Of a DNA stretch of 64,000 nucleotides, positions 26,240-34,910 are shown piece by piece (position 1 is the first letter of the stretch; every line of letters starts with the position of its first letter). This stretch comes from Luteibaculum oceani. Its GTDB lineage: Bacteria; Bacteroidota; Bacteroidia; Flavobacteriales_D; Luteibaculaceae. Both the position numbers and the translations under genes were made by a program. Under the pieces are notes generated by a model, which ran no database searches, was not told the DNA's origin, and saw nothing but the letters and a program-made list of their open reading frames with translations. The stretch covers positions 62,001 to 126,000 of the forward strand of contig NZ_VORB01000008.1 in assembly GCF_007995015.1 (NCBI RefSeq). Reading direction: 5' to 3'.

Positions 26240-27368
26240 ATTTATAAAACTCGATTACTTGTTCCAATGCATAATCAACGCATTCCTTAGTGGTATATCG
26301 GCTAAAAGAAAATCTTATATTAGGTCCGTTCTGGTTCTTAGGACTAAGTGCATTAATTACATGCGAACCCTTATTAGATCCACTGCTACATGCCGACCCA
26401 CCCGATGCAGCTACTCCTTTTAGATCTAGTGTAAAAAGAAGCATATCACCATTCTGGTGCTCAGGGAAATTAACATTGAGAACAGTATACAGACAGTTTT
26501 CCGAACAACGACCATTAAAATCTACACCGGGTATAGCTTCCTGCAGACGCTCTTTCATGTACATTTTTAGTCCTAATACATAAGCCCTATGCTCTTCCAT
26601 TTCTGGAAAGGCCAATTCCATGGCTTTTTCTAACCCTACTATTCCAGGGACATTTTCTGTCCCTCCTCTTCTTTCTCTTTCTTGTGCGCCTCCTTTTATC
26701 AAAGCGTGAAAAGGAATTCCTTTTCTAACATATAAAAAACCAACACCTTTCGGGCCATGGAATTTATGTGCTGCGCAAGTGATAAAATCTACAGGGACTT
26801 CAGCTAAATTTAGCGGTAAATGCCCCATTGTTTGAACTGTATCACTATGAAAATAGGCCCCATATTGCTTACATAGGGCACCAACCTCTTTCAACGGAAT
26901 AACCGCACCGATTTCGTTATTGGCATGCATAAGCGTTACCAAAGTTTTTTCATCGGATGCCTTCAAAAGTACCTCAAGAGATTCCAAAATCACCTCCCCA
27001 TGCTCATTCAACTCAACAAACTCAGATTTAACCTTATTGTCGCAAATGTGCTCCACCGTATGTAAAACTGCATGGTGCTCTATGGGAGAAGAAATAATTC
27101 GCGTAACGCCTAAATCCTTTACAGCACAGTTAATGGCCATATTATCGGCTTCAGTACCTCCACTAGTAAAAATAATCTCAGCGGGTTCTGCGCCAATAAA
27201 AGCAGCAATATTTTTTCTAGCCTTTTCAATAGTAGCTCGTACCGCTCTACCATAGCTATGAGTTGAAGATGGATTTCCAAACATATCCCTAAGACAGGGT
27301 ATCATTGCATCAACAACCTCAGGTGCAACAGGAGTTGTTGCTGCATTATCTAAATAAACTCTTTTCAT
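26238..27368 (-). CDS. Cysteine desulfurase (NifS/IscS class)
   Basis: 376 residues. It starts with YLDNAATTPVAPEV (residues 5-18). The PLP-binding Lys is K202 in CAAHKFHGPKG; FTSGGTEADNMAIN lies at 67-80; the catalytic loop Cys is C327 in SGGSACSSGS. The short, flexible Cys loop marks the group I NifS/IscS type rather than SufS. The enzyme takes sulfur from cysteine, forming alanine and an enzyme persulfide for iron-sulfur cluster and tRNA thiolation. It follows glmM by 18 bases on the same strand. No iscU or related scaffold gene lies in the window, so the specific sulfur acceptor is unknown. Confidence 0.93.
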   Translation of the reverse strand: MKRVYLDNAATTPVAPEVVDAMIPCLRDMFGNPSSTHSYGRAVRATIEKARKNIAAFIGAEPAEIIFTSGGTEADNMAINCAVKDLGVTRIISSPIEHHAVLHTVEHICDNKVKSEFVELNEHGEVILESLEVLLKASDEKTLVTLMHANNEIGAVIPLKEVGALCKQYGAYFHSDTVQTMGHLPLNLAEVPVDFITCAAHKFHGPKGVGFLYVRKGIPFHALIKGGAQERERRGGTENVPGIVGLEKAMELAFPEMEEHRAYVLGLKMYMKERLQEAIPGVDFNGRCSENCLYTVLNVNFPEHQNGDMLLFTLDLKGVAASGGSACSSGSNKGSHVINALSPKNQNGPNIRFSFSRYTTKECVDYALEQVIEFYK

Positions 27369-27386
27369 GGGGTAAGTGGATGCTAA

Positions 27387-28775
27387 TTAGGAAACAACAG
27401 TAATTCTATTTTTTACGCTATCGACCAATTTTTCGGCAGTATTTAAGTCCACAGCCTCGGCATAAACCCTAATAATAGGTTCTGTATTCGATTTTCTTAG
27501 GTGTACCCAGCCATTTTCAAAATCAACCTTAACGCCGTCTACGGTATTTACCTTTTCATTTTTAAAGTGCTCTGCCATATCCTCCAGGATTCCATCTACA
27601 TCCATTTTAGGATCAAGTTGAATTTTATCCTTAATCATAACATATTGTGCATATCCCGACTTTAATTCGCTTAAGCTTTTGCCCTCTTTTGCCATATAGC
27701 TCAATACCAAGGCAACTCCAACAAGCGCGTCCCTTCCATAATGCAATGGAGGGTAAATAATACCACCATTACCTTCTCCTCCAAGAATAGCAGCCACCTC
27801 TTTCATTTTTTCAACTACGTTTACTTCTCCAACTGCCGCGGCATAATAATCGTTACCGTGTTTTTTGGCTAGGTCGGCTAAGGCCCTGCTCGAAGATAAA
27901 TTACTTACCACGGCACCACGCTGCGATTTAAACATATAGTCTGCAACAGTGATTAGGGTGTATTCCTCCCCGTACATTTCTCCCTTTTCATCTATAAAAG
28001 CTAAACGGTCAACATCGGGGTCTACTACAATTCCAAGGTCTGCTCCCTTTTCTTTAACCTCCTTACAAATATCTGCTAGGTGAGCTTTTAGTGGCTCAGG
28101 GTTGTGCGCAAAGGTTCCACTGATTTCTTCATTTATACCAGAAACATGGGTTACCCCTAGGGCTCTCAATAATTTTGGAATTGCGAGGGCTCCAGTGGAA
28201 TTGATTCCATCATAGGCTACGGTAAAGTTAGCCTTGCGAATGGCGTCTATATCCACAAGGTCATCTTCCAGTATTTTTTGAATATGGTAGTCAATCCCCC
28301 CTCCAACAATCAGTTCAATGGAACCTAAATCATCGTGTTGATTGAATACTTTATTGGATTCATCTACAATCTGTAACAAGTCTGCACCATCTTTGGCAGA
28401 GATGAACTCCCCCTTTGCATTTAGCAGCTTAAGTGCATTCCACTGCATGGGGTTGTGGCTAGCAGTTAAAATTATACCCCCATCACAATTTAAATGAGGC
28501 ACTAACATTTCAATTGTTGGCGTGGTGGATAATCCTGCATCTTTTACATGCACCCCACAAGCCATTAGGGTTCCGGTAACTAATCTTGAAACCATATCCC
28601 CAGAAATACGACCATCTCTACCAATGGCAATAACTGGATTGGATTTATCAGTTTTGCGCTTCAGCCATTGAGCGTATCCGTAGGATAATTCAACTATATC
28701 TATGGGGGTTAGATTTTCTACTGGACCACCTCCAATGGTACCACGAAAACCACTTATGGATTTAATTAGAGTCAC
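27387..28775 (-). CDS. glmM: Phosphoglucosamine mutase (GlmM type)
   Basis: 462 residues from a GTG at 28775. A TTG 42 bases upstream gives a longer N-terminus, but family members start at the conserved TLIKSISGFRGTIGG segment. The phosphoserine loop TASHNPMQWNALK has its active Ser near residue 106; the metal loop DPDVDRLAF is near 250; the sugar-phosphate loops GGEGNGG (about 325) and RKSNTEPIIRVY (about 430) follow. GlmM turns glucosamine-6-phosphate into glucosamine-1-phosphate for UDP-GlcNAc. Phosphomannomutase of the same superfamily is the main alternative; the SGFRGTIGG start favours the Bacteroidota GlmM group. It is upstream of the cysteine desulfurase in one unit. Confidence 0.85.
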   Translation of the reverse strand: MTLIKSISGFRGTIGGGPVENLTPIDIVELSYGYAQWLKRKTDKSNPVIAIGRDGRISGDMVSRLVTGTLMACGVHVKDAGLSTTPTIEMLVPHLNCDGGIILTASHNPMQWNALKLLNAKGEFISAKDGADLLQIVDESNKVFNQHDDLGSIELIVGGGIDYHIQKILEDDLVDIDAIRKANFTVAYDGINSTGALAIPKLLRALGVTHVSGINEEISGTFAHNPEPLKAHLADICKEVKEKGADLGIVVDPDVDRLAFIDEKGEMYGEEYTLITVADYMFKSQRGAVVSNLSSSRALADLAKKHGNDYYAAAVGEVNVVEKMKEVAAILGGEGNGGIIYPPLHYGRDALVGVALVLSYMAKEGKSLSELKSGYAQYVMIKDKIQLDPKMDVDGILEDMAEHFKNEKVNTVDGVKVDFENGWVHLRKSNTEPIIRVYAEAVDLNTAEKLVDSVKNRITVVS

Positions 28776-28933
28776 TTTTTTGCCGTATTTTTGCACAAAA
28801 GTAAAATATCCTACCAACCTCCCCCTATTCTCCTCAAATAGCTGTTGTTGATAAATCGTTTGATAAGTCCAATCGATTTACCAAGAAACAGGGCTCGATT
28901 TAAAGTAGCTTTAGGATAAGCAATAGAAAGACT

Positions 28934-30340
28934 ATGCAGTACTCAGACGATTTTAACCAAGCAGATGAATTACAGTCGATTTTAAATCGATTCGAAGATA
29001 TGCTGCGCAATCGCGAGGAAGTGTTCTTTGATGTGGAGGAAATCGAGTTGATGGTGGATCACTTTATCGAAAACCAAAACAATAACAGAGCTAAAAAAGC
29101 CATAGCTATTGGTTGCTCACAACATCCAGCTTCTATTGAGCTTAAAATTAAAGAAGCCGAGGTTCTTCTAAGCTCAGGAAAAAGCACCAAAGCGCTCGAC
29201 AGCCTTTTAAAACTAGCCAACATAGAGCGGTTTAACCCGGATTTACTTCTTCTTATTGGCGGAATTTACAGCAGGCAGAAAAACCACACAGAGGCCATAA
29301 ACTTCTTTAAAAGGGCTATGAAATGCTGCGACAAGGCCGACAAACTGGATATTCTTTTTGATATCGGTCTTGAATATGAGTATTCCGGAAAGTTCGAAAC
29401 TGCTTTGGAGATCTTTAAAGAAATCCTTTTAAAGAGCCCCGGTAATGATGCCGTAGGGTACGAGCTTCTTTTTTGTTTTGCAGAATTGGAAAAGAACAAG
29501 GAAGCAATTAGCTTTTTTAGAGAATTTGTTGATGAAAATCCATACTCCTTTTTAGGTTGGTACAACCTAGGAATCTGCTATTCTAAAGAACAAGAATTTA
29601 ATAATGCTGCAAGGGCATTTGATTTTTGTATTCTAATTGAACCACAAGTTTCTCTCCCTTATTATCAAAAAGCATTCATGTTTTTGGAGCTCAACGAATA
29701 CGATAAAGCTCTTGAAACCTATTTGGATTGTTTGGAAAACGACGAGGGGTCCTCTGTGCTACACACCTACATTGGAGAATGTCAGGAGAAACTAGAGCAA
29801 TATGAAGATGCTATGGTTTCGTACACCAAAGCAATTGAAATAGATGACAATAATCCTGATGCTTGGTTGGGGATTGGTGTAGTCCAAGATTTAATGGGAC
29901 ATACCGTAAATGCCCTACCCTACCTTAAAAAGGCCACCGAAATTAACTCTGGATCGGATTACAATCTGGTATACTGTGAGGCCTTGTGCAAATTAGAAAT
30001 GTACGATGAAGCCGAAGTCGTGTACAAGGAAATGGAAAAGCACGAGGAAAAAAATACGGCCTTTTGGTTGGACTATTCCAACTTAATCTCTTTAAAATAC
30101 GGGATAGAAGCTGCGTTGGTACTCCTAGATGATATTTATGGGAAATTCCCAAACGTTTCTTTCCTGTACAGAAAAGCTGCCTTTTTATACAAATTTGGAA
30201 TGTTTAAAGAGGCCGAACTAATTTTAGAAGCCGCAGTTGAAGAGGATAGTAGCAGGGTAGATGAATTTCTTGAGTATTACCCAGAAGGAAAGACCATTGG
30301 TCTTTTGTCTGAATTTATAGATTTGCAACAAAAATTTTAG
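28934..30340 (+). CDS. Tetratricopeptide repeat protein
   Basis: 468 residues made almost wholly of TPR-type helical pairs from about residue 45 to 440. Repeats with the canonical pattern include LLLIGGIYSRQKNHTEAINFFKRAM (seen as LLIGGIYSRQKNHTEAINFF), SVLHTYIGECQEKLEQYEDA and PDAWLGIGVVQDLMGHTVNA. There is no signal peptide or membrane helix; the first 40 residues are acidic. TPR proteins act as protein-binding scaffolds; the partner is unknown. Its stop is immediately followed by the comA start, making it the first gene of a compact operon. It is divergent from glmM. Confidence 0.88.
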   Translation: MQYSDDFNQADELQSILNRFEDMLRNREEVFFDVEEIELMVDHFIENQNNNRAKKAIAIGCSQHPASIELKIKEAEVLLSSGKSTKALDSLLKLANIERFNPDLLLLIGGIYSRQKNHTEAINFFKRAMKCCDKADKLDILFDIGLEYEYSGKFETALEIFKEILLKSPGNDAVGYELLFCFAELEKNKEAISFFREFVDENPYSFLGWYNLGICYSKEQEFNNAARAFDFCILIEPQVSLPYYQKAFMFLELNEYDKALETYLDCLENDEGSSVLHTYIGECQEKLEQYEDAMVSYTKAIEIDDNNPDAWLGIGVVQDLMGHTVNALPYLKKATEINSGSDYNLVYCEALCKLEMYDEAEVVYKEMEKHEEKNTAFWLDYSNLISLKYGIEAALVLLDDIYGKFPNVSFLYRKAAFLYKFGMFKEAELILEAAVEEDSSRVDEFLEYYPEGKTIGLLSEFIDLQQKF

Positions 30341-31141
30341 ATGAATCACGATATCGCTCATTTACCCGAGCGCACCGCCATGCCCAGAAAAGATGGGCTA
30401 ACTATGGTAATGGATAAAGGGCTTAGTGTTAGACAGGCCGAAGACCTAATTGAGGGTTCTAAAGGAATTGTCGACATCGTTAAGCTCGGATTTGGTTCTT
30501 CGCTTATCACCCCCAACCTAAAGGAGAAAATAGATTTCTACAAGAGCAATAACGTTCGCGTATATTTTGGTGGAACCCTTTTTGAGGCTTTTATTGCAAG
30601 AAACGACTTCGACGGCTATCGCGCTTTTATAGATAAGTACCAATTAGACCTTTGTGAGGTTTCTGATGGCTCTATTCTTATCTCTACCGACGCTAAATGC
30701 GAATACATCCACCAACTTGCCAAAGACTACACCGTTTTATCCGAAGTAGGATCTAAGGAAGAAGGCATTTTAATTTCACCGAATAAGTGGATTAAAATGA
30801 TGACAACAGAACTAGAGGCTGGATCTTGGAAAGTAATTGCCGAAGCAAGGGAAAGTGGTACCGTTGGAATTTATCGTCCAAATGGCTCGGCACATTCTGT
30901 TTTAATCAACAAAATTCTAAATAAGGTAAAAGCTGAAAACATTATTTGGGAAGCTCCCAAAAAGGCTCAGCAGGTATACTTTATTAAGCTAATTGGTGCT
31001 AACGTAAATCTTGGAAATATTGCAACCGACGAAGCAATTGCCCTAGAATGTTTGCGATTAGGATTAAGAGGAGACACTTTCTTTCAATGGCTTCCAGAAG
31101 AATTGAGCGAAAAGTTGATCCAGAAAAACGATAAGGAGTAA
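30341..31141 (+). CDS. comA: Phosphosulfolactate synthase (ComA family)
   Basis: 266 residues, a TIM-barrel family of usual length. Marks include GLTMVMDKGLS (residues 19-29), DIVKLGFGSSLI (about 46-57), VYFGGTLFEAFI (about 73-84), EVSDGSI (about 106-112) and the Glu-rich WKVIAEARESGTVGIY (about 158-173). ComA condenses phosphoenolpyruvate and sulfite to (2R)-phospho-3-sulfolactate. In methanogens this starts coenzyme M synthesis; in bacteria homologues can serve sulfolactate in other roles. No comB, comC or sulfonolipid gene is in the window, so the end product is unknown. It directly abuts the TPR gene and overlaps the rhodanese gene by 1 base. Confidence 0.85.
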   Translation: MNHDIAHLPERTAMPRKDGLTMVMDKGLSVRQAEDLIEGSKGIVDIVKLGFGSSLITPNLKEKIDFYKSNNVRVYFGGTLFEAFIARNDFDGYRAFIDKYQLDLCEVSDGSILISTDAKCEYIHQLAKDYTVLSEVGSKEEGILISPNKWIKMMTTELEAGSWKVIAEARESGTVGIYRPNGSAHSVLINKILNKVKAENIIWEAPKKAQQVYFIKLIGANVNLGNIATDEAIALECLRLGLRGDTFFQWLPEELSEKLIQKNDKE

Positions 31142-31458
31142 TGAATTCCATTTCCGTACAAGAACTTCTAGAGTGGAAGGAGGCTGGGAAAGATTTTCAG
31201 CTAATTGATATCCGCGAAAAAGACGAAACTGACATCTGTTCGATTGATGGAGAGCATATTCCTATGGCAGAAATTGCGCAACACCCAGAGAAAATTGCTC
31301 GAAACAAAAAAGTGGTAATCCACTGTAGAACAGGAGGTAGATCTAGTAAAACTATCCGCTTTCTAGAGGCCGAATACGGAATAGAAAACTTGTACAATCT
31401 AGACGGCGGAATTATTGCCTGGATTGAAGAAGTTGACAATTCCTTAATCGCATATTAA
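31141..31458 (+). CDS. Single-domain rhodanese
   Basis: 105 residues, one rhodanese domain. The active-site loop HCRTGGRSSKTI carries the catalytic Cys at residue 62, followed by the typical LYNLDGGIIAWIEEVD end. The N-terminus (SVQELLEWKEAGKDFQLIDIRE) is the usual first strand-helix pair. Rhodaneses carry sulfur as a persulfide or transfer it between thiosulfate and thiols; the acceptor is not known here. The gene lies between comA (1-base TAATG overlap) and DUF368 (6 bases). Its place next to a sulfite-using enzyme hints at shared sulfur metabolism, which is inference. Confidence 0.9.
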   Translation: MNSISVQELLEWKEAGKDFQLIDIREKDETDICSIDGEHIPMAEIAQHPEKIARNKKVVIHCRTGGRSSKTIRFLEAEYGIENLYNLDGGIIAWIEEVDNSLIAY

Positions 31459-31464
31459 GTTCAC

Positions 31465-32418
31465 ATGTCCATTTCACTTTTCTTAAAAGGCCTTGCCATG
31501 GGAATGGCCGAGGTAGTACCTGGTGTTTCAGGAGGAACCATTGCTTTTATTACCGGTATTTACCAACGTCTTATAGACGCCATTAAGTCTTTCGACCCTG
31601 ATGCCTTCAAACTTCTATTTAAAGGAAAAATAAAGGCCTTTTGGAAAAAAGTCGATGGCAATTTTATCTTGACCCTGGGCTCGGGCATGATAGCGGGAAT
31701 TGTTAGTGGCGTTTTCACCATTGCTTGGCTATTGGAAAACCACCCATTATTAATATGGGGATTCTTCTTCGGGCTTATTCTAATATCCTGTTACCTGGTA
31801 CTTAAACAAGTTAATTCTTGGAGCATACCCACTTTTTTATTTTTAATTGCTGGTACGGCTATTGCTTATTATGTTACCGTGGCTCAGCCAGGAAGCGAAA
31901 ACAATAGCTACTGGTTTATTTTCATCTCGGGCATTATTGCAATTTCAGCGCTTTTACTACCAGGATTATCAGGTTCCTTTATTTTACTTCTAATGGGTAT
32001 GTACACACTGATCCTGCCCAGTGCTAAATTGGCTTTATCTGAACAGGATCCTGAGTCCATTGCTATTATAGCCGTATTTATTGGAGGTTGCACCGTTGGG
32101 TTATTTTCATTTGCCAGAGTAATGTCTTGGGCTTTTAAGTCCTTTCCGAATCAAACCCTAGCCCTTTTAACAGGCTTCCTTTTGGGTTCTTTGAACAAAG
32201 TATGGCCCTGGCAGCACGTTCTTAGCACACGCGTTAACTCCAAAGGAACGGAAGTAGTTTCTCTGAGTAAATCGGTGCTCCCATCCACCTTTGAAGCCCT
32301 ACCTCACAACTTTCATTACGGAACCGACCCTAAAATGGTTATGGTAATCCTTTGCATGCTAGTTGGATTTTTTATGGTGCTTGGAATTGAACGCCTCGGA
32401 AAAAACTTCAGCAAGTAA
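31465..32418 (+). CDS. DUF368 membrane protein (PopT-type polyprenyl-phosphate translocase family)
   Basis: 317 residues, about 8-9 membrane helices. The family motifs occur twice as inverted halves: AEVVPGVSGGTIAFITG (residues 15-31) and ALLLPGLSGSFILLLMG (about 162-178). DUF368 proteins have been linked with return of undecaprenyl phosphate across the inner membrane; that role is knowledge of the family, not shown by this sequence. It lies in the compact TPR-comA-rhodanese-DUF368-aroE operon and overlaps aroE by 1 base (TAATG). Confidence 0.88.
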   Translation: MSISLFLKGLAMGMAEVVPGVSGGTIAFITGIYQRLIDAIKSFDPDAFKLLFKGKIKAFWKKVDGNFILTLGSGMIAGIVSGVFTIAWLLENHPLLIWGFFFGLILISCYLVLKQVNSWSIPTFLFLIAGTAIAYYVTVAQPGSENNSYWFIFISGIIAISALLLPGLSGSFILLLMGMYTLILPSAKLALSEQDPESIAIIAVFIGGCTVGLFSFARVMSWAFKSFPNQTLALLTGFLLGSLNKVWPWQHVLSTRVNSKGTEVVSLSKSVLPSTFEALPHNFHYGTDPKMVMVILCMLVGFFMVLGIERLGKNFSK

Positions 32419-33152
32419 TGACTAGAGTTTTCGGACTTTTAGGACATCCTCTCTCCCATAGTTTTTCTCCTAAATATTTTGAATTGAAATGGGAAAATGA
32501 AGGGATAGCGAATTGCGAGTATCGTTTGCTTGATTTTCCAAACCTTGACGACCTGAAAACTAAGCTGTCCTCCATTAAGGGTTTGGACGGATTTAATGTA
32601 ACTATACCCTATAAAGAGGCTATTATGACCTTTTGTGACGAACTAAGTCACGAAGCCGAAGAAATTGGTGCGGTAAACTGCGTCGTTATCAAAGAGAATC
32701 GATGGATTGGTCATAATACTGATGCTAGTGGATTTGCGAAAAGTATTAAACCCTTTTTAGATTACAGACACGAAAATGCCCTTATATTAGGTAGCGGTGG
32801 TGCAGCAAAAGCCGTAAAATTCGTTCTAAATCAGCTTGGTTTAAAAACGGCTACAGTCAGTAGAAACACCAATAACGGAGATCTCAGTTATTCCCAATTA
32901 AATACTGCCATTATCCAGCACTTTCAATGCATAGTTAATTGTACCCCGCTAGGGATGCATCCAAACACCAATGCTAAACCTTCTATTCCCTACGAAGGAA
33001 TTACTTCCAACCATTTTTTGATTGATTTGATCTACAATCCCGAAGAAACCATTTTCTTAAAGGAGGGCAAGGATAGAAATGCAATGACACTTAACGGGAA
33101 AGACATGTTAATTCATCAAGCGGAGGCTGGATGGAATCTTTGGAACTCGTAA
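32418..33152 (+). CDS. aroE: Shikimate dehydrogenase
   Basis: 244 residues. The substrate-binding N-terminus has FGLLGHPLSHSFSPKYF (residues 5-21); the catalytic Lys is in NVTIPYKEAIM (about 59-69) and Asp in GHNTDASGF (about 95-103). The NADP-binding loop is LILGSGGAAKAVKFVL (about 118-133). Conserved NCTPLGMHP near 175 also fits. AroE reduces 3-dehydroshikimate in aromatic amino-acid synthesis. It is the last gene of the operon that begins with the TPR gene; no clear terminator hairpin follows. Confidence 0.95.
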   Translation: MTRVFGLLGHPLSHSFSPKYFELKWENEGIANCEYRLLDFPNLDDLKTKLSSIKGLDGFNVTIPYKEAIMTFCDELSHEAEEIGAVNCVVIKENRWIGHNTDASGFAKSIKPFLDYRHENALILGSGGAAKAVKFVLNQLGLKTATVSRNTNNGDLSYSQLNTAIIQHFQCIVNCTPLGMHPNTNAKPSIPYEGITSNHFLIDLIYNPEETIFLKEGKDRNAMTLNGKDMLIHQAEAGWNLWNS

Positions 33153-33215
33153 AAGAAGTCCAATAATCGGTTTAAATTAGAAAAAGAACTAAACTAACTT
33201 TCCAACAATTAATCA

Positions 33216-33251
33216 GGGCCTATCTCTAAATTGTAGAGAAAATTTGGGCCC
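33216..33251 (+). repeat. Inverted repeat ahead of the DUF1800 gene
   Basis: GGGCC (33216-33220) with CTCTA (33224-33228) mirrors TAGAG (33234-33238) with GGGCCC (33246-33251), ending directly at the DUF1800 ATG. It could be an operator or a 5' leader hairpin; the symmetry is imperfect and no function is shown. Confidence 0.25.
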
Positions 33252-34910
33252 ATGTCGATTTATCCACCTCTATTAGAAAAGCCTCAAAAAGAGCCTAGCA
33301 ATAAATACGCTAACAAAAAGCCACCTCATTATTACCATAAGGTTTCGGGTTTAGAACCTTACGAGGGCCCATGGACAAGGGATACGGCAAGACATCTACT
33401 TTCCAGAACTTGTTTTGGGTTCACCAAGGCAGATCTAGATATTGTTGCACAACAAGGACTTCAAGCAAGCCTTACAGAAATTCTAACTCAGCATCAACCC
33501 TACTCCTCCCCCATAAACGATTATTACAACCAAATAAGTGATCCTGATTGTGCTCCAGAAGCATCGTGGGTGGATAAAAATATAAGTGCAGACCCCATGA
33601 TAAACAATGCGCGCATGCGCAGTTATCAGGGGTGGTGGCTCGGTGAAATGGCCGAACAACCCAGAAGCATTTTTGAAAAAATGAAACTCTTTTGGCACAA
33701 CCACTTTGCCACTCAAATTTCCACCGTTAACTTTCCTCAATTCGCATATGGAACCTCTCAATTAATTGGAAGCCACGCCTTGGGCAATTTCAAAACCCTA
33801 ACCAAGCAAATCACTTTCGACCCCGGAATGCTAGTTTATCTTAACGGATACAAAAATCAAAAGAATAGACCAGACGAAAACTATGCCAGAGAATTACAAG
33901 AACTATTTACCATAGGCAAGGGTGCAACATCGAAATACACTGAGGAGGATGTAAGGCAAGCGGCTAGAGTACTAACAGGTTGGACTTTTGACCAAAACCT
34001 GGACGTAACCTTCATTCCAAATTGGCACGACACAGGAGATAAGCAATTTTCGGCCTTCTATGAGAACAAGGTTATTAAGGGAGGAAGCAACGGAGAGCTT
34101 GAGTTTGATGAACTGCTAAATATGATTTTTGCCAAACAAGAGGTTGCAGAATTTCTAATGAGCAAATTGTATCGATTCTTCGTTTACTATGTTATTGACG
34201 ATGAAATCCAACAAAAAGTAATAACCCCTCTTGCCAATATTTTTAGAGACAATAATTACGAAATACTCCCCGTGCTTCAAGCGCTTTTTAATAGTGCACA
34301 TTTTTTTGATGCCTACACTAGAGGTGCAATTATTAAAAATCCCATGGATTTTATGATTGGTCACCTAAAAGCGACGGGCTACGACACTAGAAGAGAAAAT
34401 CCCACCGAAAGATCAAGGGGGTTTTACATTTTTAATATCCTAGGTGCCGTTTTGCAAATGCAAATCGGGGAGCCACCTAACGTTGCAGGATGGAGTGCAT
34501 ATTACCAAGCACCACAGTATCATGAACATTGGATAAACTCAGTAACGCTTCCCAAACGAAATCAAATTACAGATGTAATTATGATACCTCCTACGGGGCT
34601 CCGCCTTTCGGGAACTACCACTTTTCTTGATATACTGCCACTTACTGAGGATGTCCCAAATGCGGAAGAGCCCGTTAAACTGGTGGATTACTGGGAGGAT
34701 CTTTGCTTTAGCAAGGGCTTAAGTGCGGAACAAAAAGACAGTCTTAAAAGCATCTTACTCTATGGTCAAACAGAAGATTATTACTGGACCATAGCTTGGC
34801 AAGACTACCTTGGAGACAAGCAAAACCCACAGAAAAAACAACTAGTCTATAATCTACTCCTAGGCTTTTATAAGCAATTGTTTAACCTACCGGAATACCA
34901 ATTATCATGA
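33252..34910 (+). CDS. DUF1800 family protein
   Basis: 552 residues. The DUF1800 signature runs through most of the protein: ARHLLSRTCFGFTKADLDI (about 46-65), WWLGEMAEQPRSIFEKMKLFWHNHFAT (seen as SIFEKMKLFWHNHFAT, about 137-152), RPDENYARELQELFTIG (about 210-226), and GEPPNVAGWS (about 409-418). Family members occur with a following DUF1501 gene in many bacteria and are thought to act in export or assembly of the partner, but no reaction is proven. The N-terminus has no clear signal peptide, and the following DUF1501 gene overlaps by 4 bases. Confidence 0.9.
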   Translation: MSIYPPLLEKPQKEPSNKYANKKPPHYYHKVSGLEPYEGPWTRDTARHLLSRTCFGFTKADLDIVAQQGLQASLTEILTQHQPYSSPINDYYNQISDPDCAPEASWVDKNISADPMINNARMRSYQGWWLGEMAEQPRSIFEKMKLFWHNHFATQISTVNFPQFAYGTSQLIGSHALGNFKTLTKQITFDPGMLVYLNGYKNQKNRPDENYARELQELFTIGKGATSKYTEEDVRQAARVLTGWTFDQNLDVTFIPNWHDTGDKQFSAFYENKVIKGGSNGELEFDELLNMIFAKQEVAEFLMSKLYRFFVYYVIDDEIQQKVITPLANIFRDNNYEILPVLQALFNSAHFFDAYTRGAIIKNPMDFMIGHLKATGYDTRRENPTERSRGFYIFNILGAVLQMQIGEPPNVAGWSAYYQAPQYHEHWINSVTLPKRNQITDVIMIPPTGLRLSGTTTFLDILPLTEDVPNAEEPVKLVDYWEDLCFSKGLSAEQKDSLKSILLYGQTEDYYWTIAWQDYLGDKQNPQKKQLVYNLLLGFYKQLFNLPEYQLS

